From Nitrospirota bacterium (GTDB taxonomy: Bacteria; Nitrospirota; JACRHL01), in the NCBI GenBank assembly GCA_016212085.1, contig JACRHL010000023.1, positions 1 to 64,000 on the forward strand: a stretch of DNA of 64,000 nt. The letters run 5' to 3'. Both the position numbers and the translations under genes were made by a program. The notes below the pieces were generated by a model. It did no database searches. It saw only the letters and a program-made list of their open reading frames with translations, and had not been told where the DNA came from. Positions 44,669-54,857 of this stretch are shown here, in pieces. Positions within the stretch are counted from its first letter, which is position 1. Each line of letters begins with the position of its first letter.

Positions 44669-45994
44669 ATGGCCGAGCTGACCGTCATCGGCGGCGGCCT
44701 GGCGGGCTCGGAGGCGGCTTGGCAGGCGGCCAGCCGGGGCGTGCGGGTCACCCTGCGCGAGATGCGCCCGCTGCGCGCCACCGAGGCCCACAAGACCGAC
44801 CGCCTGGCGGAACTGGTCTGCTCCAACTCCCTCAAGGCGGAACGGCCCGATTCGGCCCCCGGCCAGCTCAAGGCGGAGCTGACCGCCCTGGACTCCCTCA
44901 TCATGCGTGCCGCCCAGGGCGCGCGGGTGCCCGCCGGCGGCGCCCTGGCGGTGGACCGGGAGCGCTTTGCCGAGGCCGTCACCCGCGCCATCCACGATCA
45001 TCCCCACATCACCGTGGTGCGCGGCGAGGTCACCGGCCTGCCGGACGGCCCGGCCATCGTCGCCACCGGGCCGCTCACCTCGCCCACCCTGGCCCAGGCC
45101 ATCCGCGCCGCCACCGGCGAGGCGGACCTGTATTTTTACGACGCCATCTCGCCCATCGTGGCCGCCGACTCCATCGACCTGGACGGGGTGTTCCGCGCCT
45201 CCCGCTATGACCGTGGCGAGGACGACGAGGGGGACTACCTCAACTGCCCCCTGGACGAGGGCCAGTACCACGCCTTCGTGGCCGAGCTGCTGGCCGCGCG
45301 CACGGTGAGCCCGGCGCCGTTCGAGGAGAAGGCCATCTACTTCGAGGGGTGCATGCCCATCGAGGTGATCGCCGCGCGCGGCCCCGAAACCCTGGCCCAC
45401 GGCCCCATGAAGCCGGTGGGCCTGACCGACCCGCGCACCGGCCGGATGCCCTACGCGGTGGTGCAGCTGCGCCAGGAGGATCTGGCGCGCAGCTACTACA
45501 ACCTGGTGGGCTTCCAGACCAAGCTCGCCTATGGCGAGCAGGAGCGCGTGCTGCGCATGATTCCGGGGCTGGCAAACGCGGAGTTCCTGCGCTTCGGCGC
45601 CATCCACCGCAACACCTACGTGAACGCCCCGCGCTGCCTGAACCCGGATTTGACCCTCAAGGGCCGGCCCGACACCTGGCTGGCGGGGCAGATCACCGGC
45701 GTGGAGGGGTATCTGGAAAGCACCGCCATGGGCCTGGTGGCCGGGCGCATGGCGGCGGCGCGCCTCACCGGCACGGCCTTTTCCCCGCCGCCGGAGACCA
45801 GCGCCATCGGCTCGCTGCTGCGCCACCTGAGCCACGGCGACCCCAAGCACTACCAGCCCATGAACGTGAACTTCGGCCTGTTCCCGCCCCCCGAGGGCAA
45901 AATGAAGGGCGGCCGCGCCCGGCGCCGCGAGGCCATCATCGAGCGTGCCCGGCACGACGCCCAAGCCTGGGTGGCCCGGTGCGCGACGGCGTGA
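44669..45994 (+). CDS. trmFO: Methylenetetrahydrofolate-tRNA uracil-54 methyltransferase TrmFO
   Basis: A 441-residue flavoprotein that makes m5U54 in tRNA using methylene-THF. The FAD site is GGGLAGSEAAW at the N-terminus. Two catalytic-type cysteines are in LVCSNSLK (about Cys51) and FEGCMPIE (about Cys229). Escherichia uses SAM-dependent TrmA instead, so this is a lineage marker. Start ATG follows the topA stop at once. Its stop overlaps the xerC GTG start. Confidence 0.95.
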   Translation: MAELTVIGGGLAGSEAAWQAASRGVRVTLREMRPLRATEAHKTDRLAELVCSNSLKAERPDSAPGQLKAELTALDSLIMRAAQGARVPAGGALAVDRERFAEAVTRAIHDHPHITVVRGEVTGLPDGPAIVATGPLTSPTLAQAIRAATGEADLYFYDAISPIVAADSIDLDGVFRASRYDRGEDDEGDYLNCPLDEGQYHAFVAELLAARTVSPAPFEEKAIYFEGCMPIEVIAARGPETLAHGPMKPVGLTDPRTGRMPYAVVQLRQEDLARSYYNLVGFQTKLAYGEQERVLRMIPGLANAEFLRFGAIHRNTYVNAPRCLNPDLTLKGRPDTWLAGQITGVEGYLESTAMGLVAGRMAAARLTGTAFSPPPETSAIGSLLRHLSHGDPKHYQPMNVNFGLFPPPEGKMKGGRARRREAIIERARHDAQAWVARCATA

Positions 45995-46905
45995 CCCAGT
46001 TCCTGGACGGGCTGGCCATCAAGGGCCTGTCCGCCCACACCCGCCGGGCCTACCGGCGCGACCTGGAGCAGCTTTGTGATTTCCTTCAGGGGGCGGAGGG
46101 GCATCTGCCTGCCCCGGCCCAGGTGACCCCCCACATGGTGCGCGGCTTCGCCGGGGCCCTGAGCGGGCGGGGCCTGTCGGCCACCTCCATCGGCCGCAAG
46201 CTGTCCGCCGTGCGCGGCCTGTTCGACGACCTGGCGCGGCGCGGGGTGATCGGCGCCAGCCCGGCGGAGCGGGTGCGCGCCCCCAAGCGCCCCACGCGCC
46301 TGCCCCGGGTGCTGCCCAAGCAGGACGTGGCCACCCTGCTCGACGGCGCCGGCGGCGCCACCCGCGCCGACCTGCGCGACAAGGCCATGCTGGAAACCCT
46401 GTACGGCGCCGGCATCCGCGTGTCGGAGCTGGTGGGGCTGGACCTGGGCGACGTGCGCCTCAAGGACGGCTTGGTGCGGGTGTGGGGCAAGGGCAACAAG
46501 GAGCGCATCGTGCCCATGGGTGCCGCCGCCGCCCGCGCCCTGGAGGACTACATCGCCGTGTGGGGGCCGTGGCGCGCCGGCGGGCGCGCGGAGCCGCGCC
46601 GCTCGCCCCTGTTCCTGAACCGGAGCGGCAACCGCCTCACCACCCGCGGCATGGCGCTGATCCTCAAGAAGCGGCTGGCCGAGAGCGGCGTGCTCACCCG
46701 CGTTTCGCCCCATGGCCTGCGCCACTCCTTCGCCACCCACCTGCTGGATGGCGGCGCCGACCTGCGCGCCATCCAGGAACTGCTGGGGCACGTGAGCCTG
46801 TCCACCACCCAGCGTTATACTCACGTCTCCACGGAGCGGCTCAAGGAAGCCTATCAGGCCGCCCACCCCCTCGCCCGCGCCGGGCGCCGCCGGGAAACCC
46901 ACTAA
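45991..46905 (+). CDS. xerC: Tyrosine recombinase XerC
   Basis: A protein of about 304 residues. The N-terminal core-binding domain (about 1-90) has [12 protein letters not shown]. The catalytic domain has Arg in GAGIRVSEL, a conserved Lys in GKGNKER, HGLRH (His/Arg), GHVSL (His) and nucleophile Tyr in TQRYTHV. It resolves chromosome dimers with XerD at dif. Start GTG overlaps the trmFO stop; GTG 45979 is an alternative. The distal third is duplicated at 49359-49648. Confidence 0.94.
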   Translation: MTQFLDGLAIKGLSAHTRRAYRRDLEQLCDFLQGAEGHLPAPAQVTPHMVRGFAGALSGRGLSATSIGRKLSAVRGLFDDLARRGVIGASPAERVRAPKRPTRLPRVLPKQDVATLLDGAGGATRADLRDKAMLETLYGAGIRVSELVGLDLGDVRLKDGLVRVWGKGNKERIVPMGAAAARALEDYIAVWGPWRAGGRAEPRRSPLFLNRSGNRLTTRGMALILKKRLAESGVLTRVSPHGLRHSFATHLLDGGADLRAIQELLGHVSLSTTQRYTHVSTERLKEAYQAAHPLARAGRRRETH

Positions 46906-46919
46906 GCAGGGCCCAAACG

Positions 46920-47477
46920 ATGCCGGAACCGACGAATCCCGCCACCTTCCACGCCACCACCATCCTGGCGGTGCGCCACAACGGCCAGACCGCCATCGCC
47001 GGCGACGGCCAGGTGACCCTGGGCACCACGGTGATGAAGGGCCGGGCGGTGAAGATCCGCAAGCTGCACGAGGGGCAGGTGCTGGCGGGCTTCGCCGGCG
47101 CCGCCGCCGACGCCTTCACCCTGTTCGAGCGTTTCGAGGGCAAGCTGGCGGAATACCGGGGCAGCCTCACCCGCGCCGCGGTGGAACTGGCCAAGGACTG
47201 GCGCAGCGACCGCATCCTGCGCCGCCTGGAGGCGCTCCTGGCGGTGGCGGACCGGGACCACGCCCTGCTCATCTCCGGCACCGGCGACGTGATCGAGCCG
47301 GACGACGGCCTGGTGGCCATCGGCTCCGGCGGCCCCTACGCCCTGGCCGCCGCCCGCGCCCTGGTGGCCCACTCGAACCTGTCCGCCGAGGCCGTGGCCC
47401 GGGAGGCCCTCACCATCGCCGGCGGCATCTGCATCTACACCAACACCCACATCAGCGTGGAGGTGCTGGGGGGATGA
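46920..47477 (+). CDS. hslV: ATP-dependent protease subunit HslV
   Basis: A 185-residue threonine protease of the HslUV complex. A 12-residue propeptide precedes the catalytic Thr13 ([11 protein letters not shown]). HslV core segments GDGQVTLG and [16 protein letters not shown] are present. Length fits the family. The ATPase partner gene hslU normally follows; here galE overlaps the hslV stop (ATGA) and no hslU is in the window. A second, defective copy lies at 49663-50142. Confidence 0.94.
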   Translation: MPEPTNPATFHATTILAVRHNGQTAIAGDGQVTLGTTVMKGRAVKIRKLHEGQVLAGFAGAAADAFTLFERFEGKLAEYRGSLTRAAVELAKDWRSDRILRRLEALLAVADRDHALLISGTGDVIEPDDGLVAIGSGGPYALAAARALVAHSNLSAEAVAREALTIAGGICIYTNTHISVEVLGG

Positions 47478-48487
47478 ACGCGGGCCAAGGCCGCCATGTC
47501 CTGGTGACCGGCGGCGCCGGATACATCGGCTCCCACGTGTGCAAGGCCCTGGCCCGCTCCGGCTGGGTGCCGGTGTGCTACGACAACCTGAGCAAGGGCC
47601 ACGCCGATGCGGTGCGGTGGGGGCCGCTGGTGGTGGGCGGGATTCACGACCGGGAGGCCCTGGCACGGGTATGTGCGCAATACCGGCCGGTGGCGGCCAT
47701 GCACTTCGCCGCTCTTGCGGAGGTGGGCGAGTCGGTCCGGGAACCGGAGCGTTACTACCGCAACAACGTGGGCGGCACCCTCAACCTGATCGAGGCGCTG
47801 CTGGCGGGCGGGGTGCGGCACGTGGTGTTCTCGTCCACCTGCGCCATCTACGGCGAGCCCGAGGTGGTGCCCATCACCGAGGCCAACCCGTTCCGGCCCG
47901 TCAGCCCCTACGGCGCCTCGAAGATGATGGCGGAACGTCTGTTCGAGGACATGGGGGCGGCCCACGGCCTGCGCCATGTGGCGTTGCGCTATTTCAACGC
48001 GGCGGGCGCCGACCCGGACGGCGAAATCGGGGAGCGGCACGACCCGGAAACCCACCTGATCCCCCTGGTGATCCGTGCCGCCATGGGCCGGCGGCCCGCC
48101 CTGGACGTGTATGGAACCGATTACGACACGCCGGACGGCACGGCGGTCCGGGACTACATCCACGTGGTGGACCTGGCCGCCGCGCACCTGGCCGCGCTGG
48201 ATTACCTGCTGGCTGGCGGGCCAAGCACGGCGTTGAACCTGGGCACCGGCCGGGGCCACTCGGTGCGCGAGGTGATCGCCGCCGTGAAGCGGGTGACGGG
48301 TTTAACGGTGCCGTTCCGCGACGTGGCGCGCCGGGCCGGCGATCCGCCCATGCTGGTGGCCGCCCCGCAACGTGCCCGGCGGGAGTTGGCCTGGCAACCC
48401 GTGCACCCGGACCTGGACGAGGTTGTCCGCACCGCCTGGCAATGGGAGCGGAATCAGGCCGCGCCGGCCGTCGATCGGGGCCCCTGA
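47474..48487 (+). CDS. galE: UDP-glucose 4-epimerase
   Basis: A 337-residue extended SDR enzyme. The NAD site is [10 protein letters not shown], the catalytic Tyr/Lys are in YGASK, and SSTCAIYG carries the conserved Ser/Thr. It interconverts UDP-Glc and UDP-Gal, and often UDP-GlcNAc and UDP-GalNAc, and so could supply the Pel-like and O-antigen pathways. Start ATG overlaps the hslV stop. A degenerate palindromic element follows the gene. Confidence 0.92.
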   Translation: MNAGQGRHVLVTGGAGYIGSHVCKALARSGWVPVCYDNLSKGHADAVRWGPLVVGGIHDREALARVCAQYRPVAAMHFAALAEVGESVREPERYYRNNVGGTLNLIEALLAGGVRHVVFSSTCAIYGEPEVVPITEANPFRPVSPYGASKMMAERLFEDMGAAHGLRHVALRYFNAAGADPDGEIGERHDPETHLIPLVIRAAMGRRPALDVYGTDYDTPDGTAVRDYIHVVDLAAAHLAALDYLLAGGPSTALNLGTGRGHSVREVIAAVKRVTGLTVPFRDVARRAGDPPMLVAAPQRARRELAWQPVHPDLDEVVRTAWQWERNQAAPAVDRGP

Positions 48488-48498
48488 CGGGGCGCTCC

Positions 48499-48590
48499 GG
48501 GCACTTCCCATAACCGTTGCGAGCCACCCCGAGCGCAAGGCGGATGGATTGGGCGCCGCAATCGGGGGGCGCAGCAGGTTAGTAGGCGTT
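48499..48590. repeat. Degenerate palindromic element, copy C
   Basis: Matches both ends of copies A/B (GGGCACTTCCCATAACCG... and GGGCGCCGCAATCGGGG...GCAGCAGGTTA) but lacks about 50 bases of the centre. The TAA stop of the sugar transferase lies in its right end. Confidence 0.75.
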
Positions 48591-49334
48591 CTTGTGGGTG
48601 AAGCCCCTCACCACGGTGAGGGCGATGATCTTCAGGTCCAGGAACAGGGACCAGTTGCGGATGTAGTTCAGGTCGTACTCGACGCGCTTTTCCATCTTGT
48701 CGAGGGTTTCCGTCTCGCCCCGGTAGCCGGCCACCTGGGCCAGCCCGGTGATGCCCGGCCGCACCTTGTGGCGCCACATGTAGCCCTTGATCAGCCGCCG
48801 GTACTGCTCGTTGTGCGCCACCGCGTGGGGCCGGGGCCCGACGATGGACATGCGCCCCTGCAGCACGTTGTAGAACTGGGGCAGCTCGTCCAGGCTGGTG
48901 CGCCGCAAAAAGGCGCCGAAGCGGGTGATGCGGGCATCCCCGTGCGTGGCCTGGGTGATCTCGCCACCGTCCTCGCACACGGTCATGGTGCGGAATTTGT
49001 AAACCTTGATCTGGCGCCCGTCCAGCCCGTAGCGGCGCTGCTTGAAGAGCACCGGGCCCCTGGAGGTCAGCTTGGCGCCCAGGGCGATGGTGAGCGTCAG
49101 CGGCAGCAGCAGCGCCATGATGACCAGCGACAGGACGATGTCCTCGATGCGCTTCAGGTAGCCGTCGAGCCCGGAGAACGGGGTGTCGCACAGGCTGATC
49201 ACGGGCATGCCGTCGATCTCCTGGGCGCGGGCGTTCATCAGCTCGAAGGCGAAGATGTCGGGCACCAGGTACACGGAGGCGGTGGCGTCCGTGAGGCTGT
49301 TGGTCAGTTCGCGGATGCGTTCCTCGGCACGCAT
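48579..49334 (-). CDS. 5'-truncated undecaprenyl-phosphate sugar phosphotransferase (WcaJ/PssY-like)
   Basis: The 251 residues cover the tail of a CoA-binding-like domain (1-60), one membrane helix (about 68-88) and the complete catalytic domain. That domain has [41 protein letters not shown] and a [10 protein letters not shown] segment. Family members have about 460 residues with four more N-terminal helices. Homologous coding (HVYLALPM) continues upstream of ATG 49334 to about 49358, where the xerC-hslV duplicate begins abruptly. The C-terminal domain alone is active in WbaP-type enzymes, so function may persist if it is expressed from ATG 49334. It would load the first sugar phosphate on undecaprenyl phosphate. 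Confidence 0.8.
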   Translation of the reverse strand: MRAEERIRELTNSLTDATASVYLVPDIFAFELMNARAQEIDGMPVISLCDTPFSGLDGYLKRIEDIVLSLVIMALLLPLTLTIALGAKLTSRGPVLFKQRRYGLDGRQIKVYKFRTMTVCEDGGEITQATHGDARITRFGAFLRRTSLDELPQFYNVLQGRMSIVGPRPHAVAHNEQYRRLIKGYMWRHKVRPGITGLAQVAGYRGETETLDKMEKRVEYDLNYIRNWSLFLDLKIIALTVVRGFTHKNAY

Positions 49335-49358
49335 GGGCAGGGCCAGGTAGACGTGGTT

Positions 49359-49648
49359 ACCGGAGCGGCAACCGCCTCACCACCCGCGGCATGGCGCTGA
49401 TCCTCAAGAAGCGGCTGGCGGAGAGCGGCGTGCTCACCCGCGTTTCGCCCCACGGCCTGCGCCACTCCTTCGCCACCCACCTGCTGGATGGCGGCGCCGA
49501 CCTGCGCGCCATCCAGGAACTGCTGGGGCACGTGAGCCTGTCCACCACCCAGCGCTATACTCACGTCTCCACGGAACGGCTCAAGGAAGCCTACCAGGCC
49601 GCCCACCCCCGCGCCCGCGCCGGGCGGCGCCGCCGGGAAACCCACTAA
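49359..49648 (+). pseudogene. xerC: xerC 3' fragment
   Basis: Encodes only the last ~95 residues of XerC. HGLRH, GHVSL and the nucleophile TQRYTHV are present. The DNA-binding domain and first catalytic Arg are missing, so it cannot be an active recombinase. An internal ATG opens an 85-residue frame. Confidence 0.88.
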
Positions 49649-50138
49649 GCAGGGCCCAAACGATGCCGGAACCGACCACTCCCGCCACCTTCCACGCCAC
49701 CACCATCCTGGCGGTGCGCCACAATGGCCAGACCGCCATCGCCGGCGACGGCCAGGTGACCCTGGGCAACACGGTGATGAAGGGTCGGGCGGTGAAGATC
49801 CGCAAGCTGCACGAGGGGCAGGTGCTGGCGGGCTTCGCCGGCGCCGCGGCCGACGCCTTCACCCTGTTCGAGCGCTTCGAGGGCAAGCTGGCGGAATACC
49901 GGGGCAGCCTCACCCGCGCGGCGGTGGAACTGGCCAAGGACTGGCGTAGCGACCGCATCCTGCGCCGCCTGGAGGCGCTGCTGGCGGTGGCGGACCGGGA
50001 CCACGCCCTGCTCATCTCCGGCACCGGCGACGTGATCGAGCCGGACGACGGCCTGGTGGCCATCGGCTCCGGCGGCCCCTACGCCGGCGGCATCTGCATC
50101 TACACCAACACCCACATCAGCGTGGAGGTGCTGGGGGG
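49359..50138 (+). repeat. Diverged duplicate of the xerC 3' end plus hslV
   Basis: Matches 46619-47473 at an offset of 2740-2743 bp with a few percent substitutions, a 3-bp insertion and a 78-bp deletion. The left edge cuts the sugar transferase gene. The right edge runs under the 3' end of the pglF-like gene. Confidence 0.93.
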
Positions 50139-50142
50139 GTAG
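49663..50142 (+). pseudogene. hslV: Second hslV copy with an internal in-frame deletion
   Basis: A 159-residue frame nearly identical to HslV (185) but lacking 26 residues between GSGGPYA and GGICIY. That removes a helix and adjoining strand of the Ntn-hydrolase fold. The catalytic Thr13 and flanking motif are kept. The deletion keeps frame, so a protein could be made, but assembly into the HslV ring is unlikely. The 3' end overlaps the convergent pglF-like gene by 26 bp. Confidence 0.82.
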
Positions 50143-52144
50143 CTGAAGGGCTGAGGTGATTCTGAACAAGCTGCGGAATGAACGCGTCCGGCGCCGTCTG
50201 GTTACCGGCGCCCGGGGTGACCTTGTTGCATATGCCGTTACCGGTCGCCGGCATGGTCTGGAGATTGCTCGCGCTGTGGAGCGGTGACGGGATGAGCGCA
50301 GTGGGCGTCCCGGTTGGGCAGTACTCGGGAATCCAGTCCTTTATGCGCGCGCGTACCATCTCGTCGCTGGCCACCGCGGTGCCCTCAATCCATTGCAGGA
50401 TTGCCTCAACCGACGCCGGGTCGGCCTCCCGCGCCTTTGCCACCCGCAACTTGGGATGTGGCGTGGACAGCGTGGTCTCCGCATCGGCGAGGAGCTCTTC
50501 GTAGAGTTTTTCACCGGGGCGCAGGCCGGTATAGACAATCCTGATCGCAGTTTCCGTGTGTCCGGAAAGCTTGATCATCAGACGGGCCAGGTTTGCAATC
50601 TTGACCGGCTCACCCATGTCCAGCACGAAGATCTCACCGCCCTGCCCCATGAATCCCGCTTGCAGGACCAGCTGGGCCGCCTCGGGGATGGACATGAAAT
50701 ACCGGGTGATTTCCGGGTGCGTTACCGTGATCGGGCCGCCGGCCTCGATCTGTTTCTGGAACTTGGGGATCACGCTGCCGCTGGAGCCGAGCACGTTACC
50801 GAAACGCACCGAGACGAAGCGCGTGCCGGGCGCCCCGATGACCTGACAGACCATCTCCGCCAGCCGCTTGCTTGCCCCCATGACATTGGTGGGGTTTACC
50901 GCCTTGTCCGTGGAGACAAAGACAAACTTGCCCACCCCGCTTTCCAGTGCGGCCCAGGCAGTCACCGCCGTGCCCAGAACATTATTCCGCAGGGCCTGCA
51001 GCGCGTTTTCCTCCTCCATGAGCGGCACATGTTTGTAGGCTGCGGCATGGAACACGACCTTCGGCCGGTAACGGCGCATCACCTCACCCATGCGCACGAC
51101 ATCCTTCACGTCACCGATGACACAGGTGATGGCAAGTTCCGGGAAGGTGCTCCGCAGCTCCTGCTCGATCTGGTAAAGGGCGTGTTCCCCCTGCTCGAAT
51201 AGGAGCAGGCGTTCTGGCCGGAAATGGGTGACTTGGCGGCAGATCTCGGAACCGATGGAACCACCCGCCCCGGTGACCAATATGGTCTGGCCGGTAAGCA
51301 GGGTATGGAGTCCGTCATTATCCAGCTGCACCGGGTCACGGCCGAGCAGGTCATCCAGTTTGAATTTGCGGATGGCCGCGACGGTAACGCGACCATGCAT
51401 GAGGTCTTCCAGGGAAGGGACCGTCAGCACGTTCAGGCCGGCCTCGGTACAGCGCTCCACAACCTGTCTCCGCAACGCGTGGCTTGCGCTGGGGACGGCC
51501 AGAATCACGTCTGACACCCTCTTGCATTCCGCCCACTGCGTCACCTCGGCGATCGGACCCAGCACCGTTACCCCATGAAGCTGACGGCCATGCTTGCCGG
51601 GGTCATCATCCAGCACCCCCACCACATGCCATTTGCTCCGGCTGCGGGCCAATTCGCGCATCAACATGTCGGCAGCCTCGCCTGCCCCCACCAATAGAAC
51701 GGGCTTGGTCTCCAGGTGCAGCAAGGCACCGATTCGGTGCTCCTGCCATATTCTGTAGGCAAGCCGGCTTCCCCCCATGACCATGATCAGTAACATGGGA
51801 TACATCACCAGCACCGAGCGCGGCACTGGACCGTGCATTTGCAGTAATGCGAACACCAGGGAGCAGGTCATCGCCCCCAGCATGGCTGACAGCACGATAC
51901 GCCACAGGTCGTCCAGGCTGGCGAATCGCCAGATTCTCTGGTACAGGCTTAGCCTCCACGATATTGCCGCTTGAATCGGCAGCACCCAGGCCATGCCGGC
52001 CAACATCTCCGCCAGATCATCGGCATCGAGATCGAAATTGAATCGTAGAAGGAAAGCCAAAAACCAGGCGAAAACGATGGCCGCGAGGTCGTGGAGGAGT
52101 GCCAGCAACAGCCTCCCGTTGAATTTTGGCTTTGCCATGGACAT
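50117..52144 (-). CDS. PglF/WbpM-like membrane UDP-GlcNAc 4,6-dehydratase
   Basis: A 675-residue protein. Four N-terminal membrane helices (about 10-135) lead into a CoA-binding-like Rossmann domain (about 145-260; [12 protein letters not shown]). The SDR catalytic domain (about 285-600) has [28 protein letters not shown] and [17 protein letters not shown]. The usual SDR Tyr is replaced by Met in this last motif, as in WbpM/PglF. It converts UDP-GlcNAc to a UDP-4-keto-6-deoxy sugar. The last ~8 residues are read from DNA antisense to the hslV duplicate, so the native C-terminus has been altered. The tail (about 625-675) is low-complexity. Confidence 0.88.
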   Translation of the reverse strand: MSMAKPKFNGRLLLALLHDLAAIVFAWFLAFLLRFNFDLDADDLAEMLAGMAWVLPIQAAISWRLSLYQRIWRFASLDDLWRIVLSAMLGAMTCSLVFALLQMHGPVPRSVLVMYPMLLIMVMGGSRLAYRIWQEHRIGALLHLETKPVLLVGAGEAADMLMRELARSRSKWHVVGVLDDDPGKHGRQLHGVTVLGPIAEVTQWAECKRVSDVILAVPSASHALRRQVVERCTEAGLNVLTVPSLEDLMHGRVTVAAIRKFKLDDLLGRDPVQLDNDGLHTLLTGQTILVTGAGGSIGSEICRQVTHFRPERLLLFEQGEHALYQIEQELRSTFPELAITCVIGDVKDVVRMGEVMRRYRPKVVFHAAAYKHVPLMEEENALQALRNNVLGTAVTAWAALESGVGKFVFVSTDKAVNPTNVMGASKRLAEMVCQVIGAPGTRFVSVRFGNVLGSSGSVIPKFQKQIEAGGPITVTHPEITRYFMSIPEAAQLVLQAGFMGQGGEIFVLDMGEPVKIANLARLMIKLSGHTETAIRIVYTGLRPGEKLYEELLADAETTLSTPHPKLRVAKAREADPASVEAILQWIEGTAVASDEMVRARIKDWIPEYCPTGTPTALIPSPLHSASNLQTMPATGNGICNKVTPGAGNQTAPDAFIPQLVQNHLSPSATPPAPPR

Positions 52145-52339
52145 GGGGCACCTCGCGAAACCGCCATTTACGCTGGCCTGGGAGTCGGAAGGCGGTTAGT
52201 GCCGGCAACCGACCCCATTTGCCGATTTGAAGGGACACCCCCCTCGATTGTGCCCCGATGCAGGCGGATCGGGCGACCCGGGGCACACCTCTCATGTCGC
52301 ATGGACTGGACTCGTCTCCTGGCGCCAAGCCAGCCCGTC

Positions 52340-52687
52340 TCATGTTGAAGACCGTCGCCCTGTGCCGTCGTGGCTTCGGTCGGCGTACACGTCGCCTTTG
52401 GTGGACCCCACCCGACCTTCCGGTCCCACGAGGGCTGCTCGCCGGGGGGCAGCCCTCGTGGAGCGGCCAGCCCTTACCGTCTGCTTCCTCTCGCGGCGCA
52501 GCATCCGCCGCGCCCGCTTTGGTGATACGCTACCGAAGTGCCCAAACCATAGTGCTGTCCAGGATTTCGGGTCGCCCCCTCCAGCCCCCACTAAACGTCG
52601 GAACGACAACCGGTCCAGGGTTTTGTATTTGAACTGCCCGTCCGACACGTTGATCAGTTGTTTGATCACCAACAGCTGTGCCATCAA
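52340..52687 (-). pseudogene. IS5-family transposase remnant
   Basis: The first ~50 residues of this frame (VIKQLINVSDGQ, then LDRLSFRRLVG and a later TALWFGHF) follow the N-terminal pattern of IS5-group transposases (LSD-x-Q, DRLSFRRFxGL, TxWxFR). After that the reading becomes arginine-rich noise, and no DDE catalytic region can be found. It lies in a 950-bp stretch (52145-53103) with no intact gene. Confidence 0.5.
52426..52461. repeat. Perfect 13-bp hairpin
   Basis: CCACGAGGGCTGC and GCAGCCCTCGTGG with a 10-base loop, inside the IS remnant region. No T run, so it is not an obvious terminator. Confidence 0.7.
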
Positions 52688-52811
52688 TTCGGGTGGGGGA
52701 CTGCGGGTGACCGCTTATTATCTGCAATGGGCAGACTCCACCCTGGCCGGCAGGGTTGCGAGGCCCACCTGACGCTTCAAGGTCGCTAGCGGATCGCTGA
52801 TCTCGCCCAAC

Positions 52812-52950
52812 GGGTATTTCCATCAACCGCTGCAAGCGACCAAGGCGCAAGGCGGGCGGATGGCAGAGCCCGAGTATATCACGTCGATAGGGGGGGTGAG
52901 CACAATTCAAAGCAGCAATCGGGGGCACGGGGAGTTAATGGAAATGTCCC
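52812..52950. repeat. Palindromic element, copy D (diverged)
   Basis: Termini GGGTATTTCCATCAAC and, on the other strand, GGGACATTTCCATTAAC. The interior keeps CGCAAGGCGG, AGCCCGAGTATATCA and GCAATCGGGG in the order of copies A/B. About 139 bp. Confidence 0.7.
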
Positions 52951-53103
52951 GGCGTCGCCCATCCCGCCCATTTGTGTTGCCGCGTCACCATGGTACCTAT
53001 TTCATCCGGGCCGGGGGCGGGTTCCCGGAAGTTTCCCATGCCCGAGAAATTTGTGTGGTTACAGGGTGCGCCGTCAATAAGCAATTTACATGGCCCCGCT
53101 TGG

Positions 53104-53709
53104 CTAGTCTTTCCCAAAGAAGACAACACGCACGGTACGGGCAATTATCACCATATCTCCCAAGAAAGACCGTGTCCGCACATACTGCTCATAATGTGAG
53201 AGTTTTACTGGAAGGATACGCTGAATGTATTCCGTCTCCGGATCAGATGCATCCGTGAGCATTTCCGCCTCTTGCCGATACTCGATCGAGGCCAGGTCGG
53301 TGATCCCCGGCCGAACCGAGAGCACGACCTTGCGCACCTCCGGCGGGTAGCATAGCACATAACGCGGAACCTCCGGACGTGGCCCAACCAGGCTCATGTG
53401 CCCGAGCAACACATCGATGAGCTGTGGCAGTTCGTCCAGCTTATACCGACGCAGCCATCGGCCTGCCCGCGTGACCCGCCCGTCCTCCTTCACGGATATG
53501 AGTAGGCCCTTCCGGTCGGCATCCACAACCATGGTGCGGAATTTGTGTATGCGAAATATTTGGCCGTGGCGACCGACGCGTTCCTGGCGGAAAAAGACCG
53601 GACCAGGGGAATCCAGGCGAATCGCCAGCGCAACCAGTGACAGGAGCGGTGACAGCATGACCAGTCCCAGAAAGGCCAGGGAGACGTCCATGACGCGTTT
53701 GGCGATCAC
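53104..53709 (-). CDS. PglC-like phospho-sugar transferase
   Basis: A 201-residue small-type polyprenyl-phosphate phosphosugar transferase. One N-terminal re-entrant helix (about 8-30) precedes the catalytic domain with [46 protein letters not shown] and a [11 protein letters not shown] segment. Size and motifs match PglC, which transfers phospho-diNAcBac to undecaprenyl phosphate. Start GTG overlaps the aminotransferase stop. It is the last gene of the island's main leftward operon before the gene-poor stretch. Confidence 0.9.
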   Translation of the reverse strand: MIAKRVMDVSLAFLGLVMLSPLLSLVALAIRLDSPGPVFFRQERVGRHGQIFRIHKFRTMVVDADRKGLLISVKEDGRVTRAGRWLRRYKLDELPQLIDVLLGHMSLVGPRPEVPRYVLCYPPEVRKVVLSVRPGITDLASIEYRQEAEMLTDASDPETEYIQRILPVKLSHYEQYVRTRSFLGDMVIIARTVRVVFFGKD

Positions 53710-54857
53710 TCCAGCAGCCGCCTGACGGCCTCGATCACGCGCGCCTGATCGTCATCGGTCATGCGGGTATAGAGGGGCAGGCTGACGGCCCCCTGGTAGA
53801 CGGCCAGCGCCTGCGGGTAATCATCGGGTTTGAGACCGTAGGCATCCCGCCAATAAGGGTGCAGGTGCAAGGGAATGAAGTGCACGCTGCAGCCGATGCC
53901 CATTTCGGCCATCCGCGTGATGAATTCGTCACGCCCCATGGGTGCGTCCTGCCGCATACGCAGCACATAAAGGTGCCAGGCATGGATATCCCCGGCGCGC
54001 GCCCCCGGTGGCAAGATGATCGGAAGATTGGTCAACTCAGCGTCATACCGGGCCGCCATGGCGGCTCTCCGGTCATGGAACCTCCCGGCCTTTCTCAACT
54101 GCTGGATACCAAGGGATGCGGCAATGTCTGTCATGTTGTACTTGAAGCCGGGGGCCACAACCTCGTACTGCCAGGCGGGCTTGCTGGAGGTGTAACGGTC
54201 GAAGGCATCGCGGCTGATCCCGTGCAACCTCATCACCCGGCAGCGCGCGGCAACATCCGGCTGGCCGGTCACCACCATGCCCCCCTCGCCCGTGGTGATC
54301 GTCTTGGTGGCGTAGAAGCTGAACACCGTGGCATCGCTCTCCCACGACCCGACAAGGCGGCCGCTCCAGGTGGCGGGCAACGCATGGGCGGCATCCTCCA
54401 CGACCTTGAGACGGTGCTTGCGCGCGATTCCCAAGATCGTGTCCATGTCACAGGCAAGACCGGCGAAATGCACCGGGACGATCGCCTTGGTACGGGGTGT
54501 GATGGCAGCCTCAATCCGCCTCGGGTCGATATTGAAGGTGGCCGGATCAATATCCACGAAGACAGGGTGTGCGCCAAGGTAACGCACGACCTCCGCCGTG
54601 GCGGTGAATGTGTAGGGGGTGGTGATTACTTCGTCGCCGGGGCCCACACCCACTGCCTCGAGCGCCAGGTGCAACCCGGCCGTGGCCGAGCTGCACGCAA
54701 TCGCCTCCACTCCGCCGCCCATGAAAGCGGCAAAATCCTGCTCGAAACGCTTGGCCTTCGGCCCCGTGGTCACCCATCCCGAGCGCAGGGAATCCACCAC
54801 CTCCTGAATCTCTTCCTCACCGATGTCAGGCTGGGCAAAAGGCAGGAACGGCTTCAC
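53706..54857 (-). CDS. DegT/DnrJ/EryC1-type sugar aminotransferase (PglE-like)
   Basis: A 383-residue PLP enzyme. The cofactor lysine lies in [16 protein letters not shown], and VEDAAHALP carries the conserved Asp. It probably aminates the 4-keto sugar made by the PglF-like dehydratase, given the PglC- and PglD-like neighbours. Start GTG overlaps the methyltransferase stop. Confidence 0.9.
   Translation of the reverse strand: MKPFLPFAQPDIGEEEIQEVVDSLRSGWVTTGPKAKRFEQDFAAFMGGGVEAIACSSATAGLHLALEAVGVGPGDEVITTPYTFTATAEVVRYLGAHPVFVDIDPATFNIDPRRIEAAITPRTKAIVPVHFAGLACDMDTILGIARKHRLKVVEDAAHALPATWSGRLVGSWESDATVFSFYATKTITTGEGGMVVTGQPDVAARCRVMRLHGISRDAFDRYTSSKPAWQYEVVAPGFKYNMTDIAASLGIQQLRKAGRFHDRRAAMAARYDAELTNLPIILPPGARAGDIHAWHLYVLRMRQDAPMGRDEFITRMAEMGIGCSVHFIPLHLHPYWRDAYGLKPDDYPQALAVYQGAVSLPLYTRMTDDDQARVIEAVRRLLE

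Noticed and set aside
45349-46905. A 518-residue XerC with a long N-terminal extension
   Set aside because: The extension is an out-of-frame reading of trmFO. The recombinase begins at the GTG overlapping the trmFO stop.
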